Positions 32,445 through 42,809 of a stretch of 64,000 nucleotides of DNA are shown piece after piece (position 1 is the first letter of the stretch; every line of letters starts with the position of its first letter). The DNA is from Hyphodiscus hymeniophilus (lineage: Eukaryota; Ascomycota; Leotiomycetes; Helotiales; Hyphodiscaceae). The stretch spans positions 868,001 through 932,000 of the forward strand of contig VNKQ01000015.1 in assembly GCA_016508695.1 (NCBI GenBank), given 5' to 3'. The position numbers and the translations under genes were made by a program. Below the pieces are notes generated by a model. The model was not told the DNA's origin and did no database searches. It saw only the letters and a program-made list of their open reading frames with translations.

Positions 32445-34505
32445 TCAGGCATACTCGGTGGTAACCGTGTCGTAGCTCTTTCCTTGAAGGAGAAGCATGT
32501 ACTTGGTAGAGGCGGAAGAGAATACTGCCTGAACAGAGCCACAGATTTGGTAGTAGTCCTTCAGATCCATTTTGGTCACTATGGTCTTGTCTAGGTCGGC
32601 CTGTGACAACGTTGCTAGGTTTGCGTGGAGGATTACAAGCTTTCGCGAATTCTTGGTCTTGTGGACAGGTGCAGTAGCCGTCTGGTCATCGCAATAAACG
32701 ACTATAGACAGCGACTGGGGGCGACCTTTGGACACTAAGTAAGCCTGTTGACAGTGGATATCGATTGGCTGGCCCTCTTTGACAGGATCGCCCTTTTTAA
32801 TGAACCACCGCATTGCAGCGACTCGGTAATTGCCTTCAATGGTATCCCAGTGCCTATTGCGAGTTCTGTAAGTGGTCTCCCATTCATGTTGTCGCAGGGA
32901 ATTGCAACTTACACTTCGCTCGCGTCGTGCAGTAAGTGGTCGAAAAGTATTGATAGCTCAATGCCGTAATGCTTTCTTGCCACCCGGGACACAAGACCAA
33001 CTGCTGCCAGATTTGAATTGGCACGGGCAAGCCCCATCATAACAGCTCCACGAACCACAGCAGTCCAGGCGTTGGGTGGCTGCATTACGATGACGGATTT
33101 TGGGAGAGAGGTGCTGAGTCGATCTTTCAAATAATTGTTCTGTCCAAATCCACCTACAAGGAGGAGCGCTTTGACTGTTGTCTTCGTTGCAGAGATCTGG
33201 TTTTTGACAAGCTTGATGACACTTCCTATAATTGGTTCAAATATGTCTTGCATCTCTGCTGGAGTGACAGTCAACTTGGCACGCCGGATGCCGAGCTTAA
33301 CGTTGTTGGGAAGGCCTGGAACCGGAACTTTGTAGCCGTCTTGATCGAATGTAGAGGGCAAGTACTGCTTCTTGATCTAGAAAACTATCAGAGCTAAGAA
33401 TCGACATCTGGAAGTTGACTTACAACGGATTCAAATCTCTCCATGGCATCCGTGAGTATCTCTTCATCCCATTGTGGCAATTTTTCTAATTTATCTCTCA
33501 AGAATGTCTCGAAGCGTCGATTTAGGAACGTTGATCCGCATACCTCGCCTGATCCTGCGGCTGCTTCCTTGACTTTGATTGTTGGATGGAGTGCGGTAAT
33601 AGTATATGAGATCAAGTCCACAGTTCCACCACCAGCGTCGCAGAGGACAAAGGTATCACCAATCTTAAGATTATGGGGATCTAGTCCTTGAAGAGCATAA
33701 ATAGCAGCAGCTTCCTGTGTATGTCATTAGGGGCATCAAATGACAATGGGATCAGATTCGTACGGGCTCGGAGACGAGCAATATCTCAGTCTTGGATTTG
33801 AGACCTGCGGCCTGGCAAGCCTTCAAAGTCTTGTCTTTTGCAGCTTCAGACCATATTGCAGGCACAGTGAGACAGAATTCGATGGGAGTTGTCTCAAGAG
33901 TTGTATTTCCGATCTTTTGCTCAAGTGTGTACATCAGATGCTTGACCAGTTCTGTCAGGTAGTCCGTGGTCAAACCATCGGAGGTTCTCGCCCGATCGCC
34001 AACGATGCTTTGGTCTCCGTTAGCCAAGCCAAGCTTGAACCACTGGAATCGTTCGACACTCGCAGGAATTTGGAAACCCCATTCGATGCCTTTTTGCGTG
34101 TAGCGAAGTTGCGTTGGTACTTTCTCACTGCTCGTTCCTTCTTGTCTTCCAAAACTTGCTGGCCATGTCTCGATGACGGACTGATGATCCGACTAGGAGT
34201 GGTGAGCTTCTTGTATGAGTTTAGTGATTATATTCAAGCTTACTCGTCTGGTTTCAGCCCAAGCCAAGCCCGAGAAGGTGGTTCCGAACTGCAGGAGAAC
34301 CTGAGGTCAGCAATTTATCCTTTGGGGCAGAAAAGTATCCTGGGAGTGTCTGGCTTAAGCCGAGAGGATCAAGGATGTATTGCAGTGCAATGTAGAAATG
34401 TCCTCTAGCACTCAAAAGCAGCCGTTGTGAGGAACGAAGTGAACTTACGTCGATTCCAACGACCAAAAGTCGCTTGCCTGAAGAGAGCGCTGCAAATGTG
34501 TCCAT
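32445..34505 (-). CDS. Hsp70-family protein, HSPA12-like
   Basis: Six exons: 34505-34449, 34288-34244, 34192-33764, 33714-33424, 33376-32913 and 32865-32445; all phases close, 568 residues. The actin/Hsp70 ATPase motifs are in order: phosphate-1 VVGIDFGTTFSG (Asp19-Phe20 across intron 1), phosphate-2 VLCDAGGGTVDLISY (about 201-214) and the adenosine motif LLLVGGFGQNNYL (about 345-357). AWAET after phosphate-1, FCLTVPAIW and AGLKS are typical of the fungal HSPA12-like group, which lacks the classical Hsp70 substrate-binding domain; here the C-terminus after about residue 430 is a short beta-rich part instead. The family expands strongly in filamentous fungi and its clients are unknown. It is divergent from the coiled-coil gene, start codons 503 bp apart. 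The first exon codes for only 19 residues. Confidence 0.88.
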
Positions 34506-35008
34506 CACGTCGAAGGTGAAATGCTATCTGACTAATCTGAGCACGCTCTGAAGTTTGTTAGAAAAGAATGATAAGTTTGAAGTCGTTATGTAACGACGTA
34601 CAGCGTATCTTTTTCTTTCGAGATGTTGATGTTGTGATCGTTGGACGTTTGATTGTTGATTATTTTTTGGTGCTAGTTGGTCACTTCGTCGATGGCTGTG
34701 ATGATATTGCGCTGATGTAGAGTTTATAAGAAGTTACCTGTAATAGGCTCGGAAGCTCGAGAGAGTGAATTTCGAATGAAAAAGATCTTTCCTGCGGATT
34801 CTAGTAGCTTACATTCACTAAAAACAAAACCAAACAATCAAGCACTGGAAGTCCCTCGAGCCTTTGAGGAGTTTCAGTTGCGTAGGCGATTTGCATCTCC
34901 ACGTGTACTTCACCTTTAGAACAGCGTACCTCATATGCCATCGCCAGCCGTCGTCTACTTTCCTCTGGGCAGGTCGGTTCAGATCATCAGCTCACAACAC
35001 CTCCAAAG
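34506..35008. promoter_or_regulatory. Bidirectional promoter, Hsp70-like / coiled-coil gene
   Basis: The 503 bases between divergent starts. A partial heat-shock-like arrangement (GAATTTCGAATGAAAAAGATC near 34768, containing GAAnnTTC-like pentamers) may be present; it is weak. TTTCCTGCGG and CTCCACGTGTACT (near 34898, CACGTG) are other notable words. Confidence 0.35.
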
Positions 35009-36834
35009 ATGTCTCAATCAGACTACCAAGCAACCCTTCCAGGAAGCTTTCCTGGTGATCACAGGCAGGTAGGTTTCTGTTCAAAATTTGCAACAGGCAC
35101 TCGGGGCTCTAATCATTCCTCTGTGATCTAGAATCGGGAAGCTTTGCAACACGACCTTCGAATAACATCTGATACATTGAAAAACTCTTGGGAGAGCAGC
35201 GATTCCAGACCTTCAGCTAATGGTGAATGGAAAACAACCTCCGCCGCTAGGCTCAAAGGCTAACTGCTTATCTTGTGTAGGACTATCTTCACAAATTCCG
35301 AGCAATGCGAATCGCCGCAACCCGACTCCAAGCACCGGAAGTGAAGAAGCTTGTCCAACTTTGAGGTAATCTTAATATTGCTTTTCGGCTTCCAAAGCTA
35401 AGAGAACATAGAACTGCCATGATTATGGATCCTGCCACCAGATCCTCTGATGAGCTGGGACAGCCTCGTATGGGTGATTTCGCAAATCAACCACTATATC
35501 ATCGCCTGGGACGGTGGGGTGCAGACAAGCTGAATAATCCGCACACGATCACGAATCATCAAAGGCGCATCACCGACCTCCAGCAGAGACTCGAAGACAC
35601 AGAAAGACAATCTAATGAGGAATCCAAGAAGAGGCAAGAATTGGAGAAACAGCTCAGGTATTTGCATCAACAGTATCGAGACGAAATCTCAAGCCTTCAC
35701 ATGCAATTTGACAACTCGGAAGCAAATATGCAGAAGCAAAACATGGATTTGCAGAAGAAACTCGAAGATACGCAGGATTATGTCTTCAGCTTGCAGCGAC
35801 GTGAGGTGAAGATCACCGAATCGGAAGCAACAGCTGAGTTCAATTCCTTGTGCTTGTCAGTGGAAGCATGGGTCGAAACGAAGCTTGGAGACGCAATTGA
35901 GGATCGAGCTGCTCTGAGTCCAGTGCTTCTTATACCCGCTATGAGAAAGTTTCTCACTTGGATTACCGCACCAGGACAAGACGCCTTCGAGTACCCTGAT
36001 ACAGACGAATTTAATATCATCGCTGCTATTATGCTCTTTCTGAAGATGGAGGTTTTTGACAAGGATTTCTACTGCCCGATGGGAAATGGAGAAAGAAGCT
36101 TCTTGACTTCGATCGAAACTGGAATGAAAAAGCTTGAGCCACGAAGAGGTTTGTTCGATCTTTGAATGAAATTAGGTAGGGAGAGACTTACGTGCTTAGA
36201 TATCAAAACCTTGCGTCTCTGGCGTACGGAAACATTCACCGCTTATACCAAAACTCCCAATTTTGCAAACCAACGTCAAAATCATTGCCGGAATGTGGCA
36301 AAATATTTAGCAGATATGCTCCATCCTTTCAAACCTCTTTCTGATAAACTCGCATTGCTGGATTCGGTACAGAGCTCCATCATTGAACCTGCTTTCCAAC
36401 TGGCTCATAAGTTTCATCTGTCTGTGGATCGTTTCACGTTGTATTACTCGGACTACCATAACCGACAAATGGAAGACAGATATCAGCTTTCAAATACCTT
36501 GGTCGGGTTCGATTGTATTATGCACTCGCCAGCTGGGAAGTCTATCAAGTTTCCTGTTCGGGACCGCACATTGACGTACTTGCTTGACCTGACTCCTGCG
36601 CTCTCCTTCAGAGAAGCGAAAACCGACTCATTTGCAGACCGAAAAGTGCTGAGGCAGGGGAAACTCTTGGTCGCAGTTACTGATAGTCAGCATGTACCGT
36701 ACACCGGCCCCGGGTCAAAGTCAGGAGAGAGTGCAACTTTGCTTGGCGAGCTTCATCGCCGCATCCGAGCCATTGATGATGCTTCAAAATCCCAGGGAAC
36801 GGCACATCAACGTTGGTTCGGACGGCGTGTATAG
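35009..36834 (+). CDS. Uncharacterised fungal coiled-coil protein
   Basis: Five exons, 35009-35068, 35132-35222, 35281-35365, 35412-36148 and 36200-36834, join with matching phases to 535 residues. Donors are GTAGGT, GTGAAT, GTAATC and GTTTGT; acceptors CTAG, TAG, CATAG and TTAG. The N-terminal 110 residues look disordered (Ser/Thr/Asn-rich); about 128-215 is a long coiled coil (RRITDLQQRLEDTERQ onwards); the C-terminal 300 residues are globular with no known motif. It resembles hypothetical proteins common in Leotiomycetes, which often occur as multicopy families. A shorter product starting at Met82 (35419) is possible if the three small 5' exons are wrong. Function unknown. Confidence 0.65.
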
Positions 36835-37704
36835 ATCGACTCAGCCTCCGAGAGTGAATATGGGCAGCACGCGTTGTACGGCGCGACTAGAACTCGAAGG
36901 AATATGTCACATTGCACTGCTATTTCTTAAGCAATCGCAGAGCCTTCTTTCCAATGTGACACTCGCAGTCCTTCTTGTTAATTGATTGTCGTGACGTCGT
37001 ATCCCACCGTAGCCCCTGAAGCATGTCTGTCACATATCGTCTTTGCAGAGAGTATCTCTAATGTTGCGGTCAGAAAGATACACCATGAGGATTCTGAAGC
37101 GCAGACGTGTCCGGAAGACTTCCCGTCATCAAAATCACTATTCACTATCTGCCAGGCCTGGGCCAATGAGTACCATGAGATATTTGATCCGTCAAGCGAA
37201 CTGACAGAATCAACGGCTTCATCTCGAGCCTACCCAGCCAGTGCTAAACAACTCCTGAAAAGACTGCTAATGCTCCAGCAAAACGAGGAAATGTCTCTTT
37301 GTCTGCTCAGTGCTTGATAACATTGTAGGGCAGGCTCGGAGGAGTTAAGTCGGGACAGGATTGGCATAAAGGCTTTCGTAAGCCAGCAGGCTGAACGGAT
37401 ATATTTATAATAGAACTGTTAATTGTGATCATTCTTCTCAGAAAAGATTATACTTATATCTTAATCGATTATTTCAGCTTCGAATTAAGGGAACTTCTAC
37501 GGTCGTTTGACAAGCAGTAACGCTGACTAATAGGTTACTAAGGTAGTGACCAATGAAGACTTTTCACCCGTCACTCCAACGACATCTCATCTACTCGAAA
37601 TGCTAAACACAGTATAACGGCTTGATATACCACGCAAGCTGCTTGATTCATTGCTTCTCATTACATTCAAGTTCTGACATAGTTAGAAACCCAGCTTGCA
37701 TCAT
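36835..37704 (+). other. Region downstream of the coiled-coil gene with a possible extra coding stretch
   Basis: A 111-codon frame at 36982-37317 reads like protein (AESISNVAVRKIHHED, EDFPSSKSLFTICQAW, LLKRLLMLQQNEE) and is on the same strand as the coiled-coil gene. It could be a 3' exon of that gene, a separate small gene, or chance. A candidate intron acceptor precedes it (ACCGTAG at about 37008), but I found no donor giving closing phases. The rest shows nothing. Confidence 0.25.
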
Positions 37705-37877
37705 GCACGGCTGAACCAAATTCTTTGTGATCTCCAGCTGGTCTCTTAGTCTCCTCCTCATGAGGGACTAGGCTGGATGTCCAGTGATTTGCACGGCTGA
37801 ATCAAATTCTTTGTTGATCTCCAGCTGGTCTCTTAGTCTCCTCCTCATGAGGGACTAGGTTGGATGTCCAGTGATTT
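37705..37877. repeat. 86/87-bp tandem duplication across the 3' end of the zinc-knuckle gene
   Basis: Two head-to-tail units, 37705-37790 and 37791-37877, beginning GCACGGCTGAAYCAAATTCT and ending in TGTCCAGTGATTT. They differ by two transitions and one T. The right unit holds the last coding residues and the stop of the minus-strand gene ending at 37802; the left unit is a noncoding copy beyond the stop. Confidence 0.9.
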
Positions 37878-39161
37878 GTAGTTTCTATCGGGTTACGTGC
37901 GAATTGCCTACGTCCAACTGCTCCACGGCCTCCACGACCTCGAGTTCGACCGCGTCCGTGACGGAGACGTGGAGGTTCGGACACACTCAAGTCTCAAATT
38001 CATGCTTTGGACTCTTGGAGGCTCTGGCCACGTTAGTATTGGTGGCTGAAGGGGGAGATTACTCAAGTCAAGTGGCTCCTCAAATTCATTCTTTGGACTC
38101 TTGGAGTCTCTGGCCTCGTCGGTACTCGTGGCTATCAGAACACCGGGATCGGCGATGACCATCTGGACATCGCTGGCGGGGACCTTTGATTTCCTCTCGT
38201 CGATTATTTTTCGAGTTCTGGAAGGTGCCATCTTACCGGTAAGGTAATCCTTGCGTATTACGTTCGGACGTTCGCCCCCGTCGTCCTCGTCCCAAGTCAG
38301 GTCGATATACCTGCTACGATCTTCTGTTGAGTAGTCGTATGTTTCCCATTGATGTGGATTTCCTACGGCATACTCAACGGAATAGTCAGCAATCCATGGC
38401 AATAAACCATGGAAACGCTCGCCCTCCCCGGTAAGGACATGCTCCTTGGGATGGACCGAGCAGACAAATGGAGGTTTGTTCCATCTGCACTGCAGCATAA
38501 AGTACGCCATATCTATGGCGCGCCGCCGTGGCTCTTTTTCCTCATCGTAAGCACCGCATTGCTCAAATGAATGTTGCGTTACTCCACAGAAAGGGCAGCC
38601 ACGGATCATACCAGAAGTTAGATCAACTGGACCGATACAGTCCCTAAGCCAATGACCATCACGATCGCAATTGGGACAATGAGGAGTCGGGCGCTTCTTC
38701 TTCTTGTTGCTGGCAGATGGCTTGCTGCCCTTTTGCAAATTGTGTCCAGCTTCTGGCTGGCGGTTGCGTGCGGCCTCGTCTTTGGCCTTTTTGCTCTTCT
38801 CATCCCGTTTGTCGTTTCGAATAATATCCCGCGACTCGTCTCGGCGGTGGCTTCGATCTCTATCACGCACACCATCACGACTATCTCTCGAATCATTCGA
38901 GAGAAACGGGTTGTAGGTGTTGTAGGACTGCTGGTACCCAGGCTGCACGTAACCTGCGTGTGAGCCGTAAGGCGATGGCATCATGACATGTGGATACAAA
39001 TACGGCATTTGCGAGTCCTCTCGACGTTGAGGACTGCGATCACGACCACGGCGTCGGTCGCTATCATTGTTTCGTCTTCCGCGGGGTGAAGGCGATCGTC
39101 GCCATGCTTCCCGGTTCCGACGATCTTCTTCTCTCCAGTTTCCGTTTGATTTTGGTGGCAT
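37802..39161 (-). CDS. Zinc-knuckle (2x CCHC) protein with RS-like and RGG regions, likely RNA-binding
   Basis: Exon 39161-38063 and exon 37992-37802 joined by a 70-nt intron (donor GTAATC, branch ACTAAC, acceptor TTTGAG; phase 1) give 429 residues. N-terminal 130 residues are rich in Arg/Asp/Ser (RS/RD-like); two CCHC knuckles follow, CPNCDRDGHWLRDC and CPFCGVTQHSFEQC (both C-x2-C-x4-H-x4-C, about 162-200). With the intron spliced, the C-terminus is RGG-rich (RLRHGRGRTRGRGGRGAVGRR). Without splicing the frame ends at 37908 with a Ser/Arg tail. Zinc knuckles plus RGG suggest an mRNA-processing or RNP role in the nucleus; no ortholog name is recognised. The last intron overlaps a tandem duplication (see findings). 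Divergent from the orphan gene across a hairpin promoter. Confidence 0.7.
37985..38133. repeat. Imperfect tandem duplication spanning the last intron of the zinc-knuckle gene
   Basis: On the minus strand, copy A (38133-38061) and copy B (38046-37985) share GCCAC, GGCCAGAG, CTCCAAGAGTCCAAAG, ATGAATTTGA and ACTTGAGT. Copy B lacks about ten bases. The intron donor lies at the end of copy A and the acceptor at the end of copy B. Confidence 0.75.
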
Positions 39162-39204
39162 CTCGTTGTTAGATACCAGTGCTTGAGTTGTTTGATGTAG
39201 TGTT

Positions 39205-39320
39205 GAGAAAAAATATCGAAAATATTAAAGGCGAATTGCTGAATTTGTTCGTGTTTGTCACGTGAAGACTCGGAATAAACTCAGCAATTCGCCTTTAATA
39301 ATTTCGATATTTTTTTTCTC
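39205..39320. promoter_or_regulatory. Long hairpin (about 42-bp arms) filling a bidirectional promoter
   Basis: Left arm 39205-39246 and right arm 39277-39320 are inverted copies: GAGAAAAAA, ATATCGAAA, ATTATTAAAGGCGAATT and GCTGARTTT match, apart from two single-base/length differences. The 30-base loop holds the palindrome CACGTG (39259-39264). The hairpin lies between the start codons at 39161 (-) and 39344 (+), which are only 182 bp apart, so both transcripts probably start in or next to its arms. It may be a MITE-like insertion or a duplicated core promoter arranged in mirror image. Confidence 0.8.
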
Positions 39321-39343
39321 CACACCACAGCATCACAATCAAG

Positions 39344-40566
39344 ATGAAGGACAAACCACCACCTCCCTCTTGGACGTCCGTCATGGACATAATTGAAGAA
39401 AAGATGAAGGAACGGAATACAGACCGGATTATTAGAAGAGCGAGACTCGGAATGATCCAGGATGAGATGCAGGAGCAGCCTCACCTGAAGAACGGAAGTG
39501 TCGACGTCCGAAACGCATACACAGAACTTGCGTTATGGAAAGTCTGGTGTAAGTCTAGTTCTTATGATTAAAGTTCTATGCTAATGATTCGCGGGGAATC
39601 AAGATGATTTCCCAGGTGACATGGATGTTTACGATCGCCTGATGCAAGATGCTAAGGCTTCGATCGACAACGACAGCGAGAAGCGTGTCGACAGTCTGCC
39701 ACAAAAGGAGCGTGGTAGGACGGGCGCCTCGACTACGAACAGAGTGCGCGGTGGATCCACGGCAGTGTCAGGGACTGTGAAGACAACAGCACATCCCGCA
39801 ACAGCCAAATCTGCGAAGGCTACCGCCTCCGCCCCCGCTGCACTCGCGCAACAAAGCTTGCAGGCCTTGTAACAATCCGAGATCGCCGCAAGTGGCTCGA
39901 AACCGCCAACCTACGCACAGATGACCGCGAAAGAACCCGAGGCTGGGACACCCACTGCTGCCGACGATGCTGATGCCAGGGCTTTGAGAATACAGCTCGA
40001 TAATATTGCCGATGAGACGAGGCTGCATGGTGTTCGAGGCATGCCGACGATGGAGAAATGGAAAGCGCAGTGGCGCGAGAAGCCATACATCGGTATCAGT
40101 AAATATAGAGAGATATTTTACTTGCAGATGTTCCCATGAAAGGAGGGAAACGTGTGCACGGGGTCCAGCCCCCGCCTAACACGGCATGGAGACATGCTTG
40201 GACTGGCCTCGATGGTGAAGGTCGGTCAATTTCTGAACTCGAAAAGTCATTCGATGTTTCTTTCCACCATGAATACACGGAAGGATTCCTGTTTGAAGTG
40301 TTTGTCGAACCAAAGGATTGGGAAAACTCTTTAAGAAAATCGAATATCGGTCCCCTCACCAGGAAGCTCGAAAAGGCCACTGACTTTCTCAGATTCTGGT
40401 TCTTCGTCAACCGAGAGGGCGAGAAGAACGGCACGGAGGAGGTCTTTCCGTATGCCGCATACAGAGTGCAATGGGTAAGTCGTGTCTAGTGCGTACTGTT
40501 ATGATCGACGTACAGGGTCATTATTCAGGGAATTTTCATGCCATTTTAGCTACGTTAGCGAGCTAA
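39344..40566 (+). pseudogene. Orphan gene with one premature TAA (hypothetical protein)
   Basis: Exons 39344-39548, 39604-40092, 40128-40474 and 40516-40566 join with closing phases to 364 codons. Introns: 55 nt (GTAAGT), 35 nt (GTATCA, acceptor TTGCAG) and 41 nt (GTAAGT, acceptor TACAG). Exon 2 carries one in-frame TAA at 39870-39872 followed by a CAA; the reading frame resumes perfectly (SEIAASGSKPPTYAQMTAKE), so a Gln-codon CAA-to-TAA change (C to T before A, a RIP-type context) is the simplest explanation. The other option is an unrecognised intron of 3n length. Exon 3 begins DVPMKGGKRVHG and encodes a compact part (WTGLDGEGRSISELEKSF, then FLRFWFFVNREGEKNG). The middle is Ala/Thr/Lys-rich. 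No family is recognised. It lies between a hairpin promoter and a 33-bp inverted repeat at its 3' end. A functional truncated product of 156 residues cannot be excluded. Confidence 0.55.
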
Positions 40567-40693
40567 AGGACCTCGAAACACCTTTTACTCCGTAAATAAG
40601 CCCCTGTAGAGGTGGTTTTGTTAAACAGCAAGAAATTAGTAGGGGTACCTAGTAATAAGAACTAGACACGACTTACCCATTGCACTCTGTATG
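40458..40693. repeat. 33-bp perfect inverted repeat around the 3' end of the orphan gene
   Basis: CATACAGAGTGCAATGGGTA continuing to GTCTAGT at 40458-40490 recurs exactly in reverse complement at 40661-40693. The left copy contains the last 17 bases of exon 3 and the splice donor GTAAGT. The arms are separated by 170 bases that contain the last exon. Confidence 0.9.
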
Positions 40694-42281
40694 AGGTGTG
40701 GCGACTGCAAAGCAATCCATTGCTGCCATTGCTACTAGCTTCCAAGATGACTTCTCACGCCGAAGATCCGAAATTGGATGTTGCTGACGATGGGGAGGAA
40801 AGAGCTTCGAAGAGACAGAAGAGAGAGTGATGAGCTCTGGTCGGACATGGGGGGTCGAGCGAGACTTGAGAAGACGGAGGAGAGAAACTAGTCGAAGATT
40901 AGTAGAATAAAGGATGTATTCTTCTGTGTAGGATGCCCCCATTATGACTCTCGCCGTGTATGAGTGTGAACCCATTGACTTCTCAGTCGTAGTCTCTATG
41001 CCTTAATTATCTGCCCTCCTGTACTCTAACACCTTATTCTTTCGGTGGTAGATCCTGCTCAGTCTAAGAAAGACCCTCAGCCTCCCTTCCTGAAACCTCC
41101 ATTCTCAACTCTTTCAATAGCCATATACCGGCCAATCCATCCCATCCCATCTCAAGTCACAATGCGTCTATCTATTCCTACCGCCTCCAAAACGTGAACC
41201 CAGGAATACATTGCCGGCCCGGTCCTTTTCAGCGACAAGGCTCCCATTCTAACTTTAATGCCTCCAATCCCGTCTCAGCACACGCATTTAGAATTCCATC
41301 CTATCTCCGACAATCCTCCCATCCATATCCATCCATATCCATCCATATCCAGCCCTGTACGAAAAGATATTCAGGCACATTCCCTAATCCCACATCCCGC
41401 ATCCCACATGCATCCCGCATCCCGCATCCCCGAGCGCCCAAACGATGCATCCCTTATGATCGTGAATTGTGAATTGTGAAATGTGACGATACCACGCCAA
41501 CAAAGCGGCCCGAGCAATCCATCCGAGAGGCGCATCCATCCACTACCTGCCCTTGCCGGCGTACCGCTACGGATATTTCCTGCTTCCGATCCTGGTGCTT
41601 CGTGAGAGCTGAAACGAAACAAAGCGGGCGCTTGGGCCAGGGGGTTGGGTTGGAATGGAATGAAGGGACCAGGGCCCGGGGCACAATTGACGAGGATGCA
41701 CGCATGTACGCACGGTGGGTAGGATGGGGAATGTGGATGTGGATGTGGGTGTGGATAGGGGGGACGTGTTTTGTTTCACGCGCGTCCTCGACGACGACCG
41801 AGGTTGTGCGACAATGCGAGTCAGCTGATTCGTCGACGGTGATGTTAGGATGGAGAAGTATTAATGGGAGGGAGGATGTCAATTCAACAGTGACGAGAGA
41901 AAGTAACGGCAGCGAGGTATATGTGTATAAAAGTATTTTCAATTCAAACCAAATCTATCACCAAACCAATCCCCCACCCAAGTGGTATCCCAACCGAATC
42001 CATAACCGGTAAGAAGGTAATCCCTATATATACTTTTCGAAGCGGAATATAAACAAAACGAGTGTAACTGGAGCCAAACTCCCCAAGTCGAAAGAAGCAA
42101 AGGGTATGTGCATCCCGGTCCGAGTCCATTTTCCATGGATCCCATCTACCTTTCCTATATCCAATCCCGTTCTAAGATTTTGTTCGCGTGATCATAAGTC
42201 ATTGAGTGCAGCACGCAAGCGGCGCAACATACATCCAACCATCCATCTCTTACAAAGAGATCCTTCTCAAAAGGGAGTGAC
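40694..42281. other. Intergenic, low-complexity tracts
   Basis: Contains a TCCATA/TCCATATCCATC microsatellite at about 41322-41353, a GCATCCC-type repeat at about 41396-41430 and a GTGAATT repeat near 41462-41480. Frames at 41194-41472 and 41476-42012 run through these tracts and are rejected. No gene or RNA gene is supported. A CT-rich stretch near 41085-41165 looks like a promoter leader, but no gene follows it convincingly. Confidence 0.45.
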
Positions 42282-42809
42282 CTATGCCTCGATGAACTCG
42301 CGAGGCATACGGGCGAGCGATCTTCTGCGCGAAGTGCTGAGGGTACCAACGAGGCAGACCAAGGTGTCATCGGTAGTTGAGAGAGTAGCGATGTCGTTTG
42401 GCTGGTTGTAGGCGTTTGAGCAAGGGAATGTCTGGCATCCGGACAAAGGCTCGTTGCTGTTCTTGGGGAAGATCATCTTGACACCTTCGACATCGGTAGG
42501 ATTGACGATGGCAGAGACGTCGAAGTAGTTCGCACCAGCGAAACCGTTCCATCTGACTTCTCCCAACATGCCGGGGACGTTGACGGCACCGTCGTTGTAC
42601 GAGTACCAGTTTCCGATCCAGGAGTCGGGGAAGGTAACGTTGGCTGTGCTGAGGCCGGTCAAGACGATGTTCTCGACAACGGGGAGACCTTCTTGGGCAG
42701 TGAAGACGATGTTGCGGGTTGTGGAGTCCTGGTTGATGAACTCGACAGTGTTGGCAGAGGCCAGAGAGAAAAGTGCCGTAGCGGCGAAGAGGGCGGAAGT
42801 GAATTGCAT
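42282..42809 (-). CDS. Small secreted protein of the fungal 'DNase1-like' family
   Basis: Single exon of 175 residues from MQFTSALFAATALFSLASA, a clear signal peptide; the frame is open 15 codons further upstream but the signal peptide fixes the start. The mature part begins NTVEFINQDSTTRNIVFTA and contains FPDSWIGNWYSYNDGA, PGMLGEVRWNGFAG and YFDVSAIVNPTDVEGVK, then SGCQTFPCSNAYNQP with two cysteines. These words are typical of a conserved ascomycete family annotated (without good evidence) as DNase1 protein; nuclease activity should not be assumed. Likely extracellular or cell-wall bound. A basic C-terminal tail (RRRSLARMPREFIEA) is unusual. It sits alone beside a long gene-poor region, with a 5' leader that reaches back to a TATAAA-like TATATAAAC at about 42891. 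Confidence 0.85.
   Translation of the reverse strand: MQFTSALFAATALFSLASANTVEFINQDSTTRNIVFTAQEGLPVVENIVLTGLSTANVTFPDSWIGNWYSYNDGAVNVPGMLGEVRWNGFAGANYFDVSAIVNPTDVEGVKMIFPKNSNEPLSGCQTFPCSNAYNQPNDIATLSTTDDTLVCLVGTLSTSRRRSLARMPREFIEA

Noticed and set aside
39604..39920. An intron 39869-39920 (GTAACA...ACAG) to remove the TAA of the orphan gene
   Set aside because: It is 52 nt and shifts the frame straight into TGA, so it does not rescue the gene.
41476..42012. 178-codon plus-strand frame with Trp/Met/Trp repeats
   Set aside because: Runs through GTGGATGTGGATGTGG-type simple sequence; no domain.
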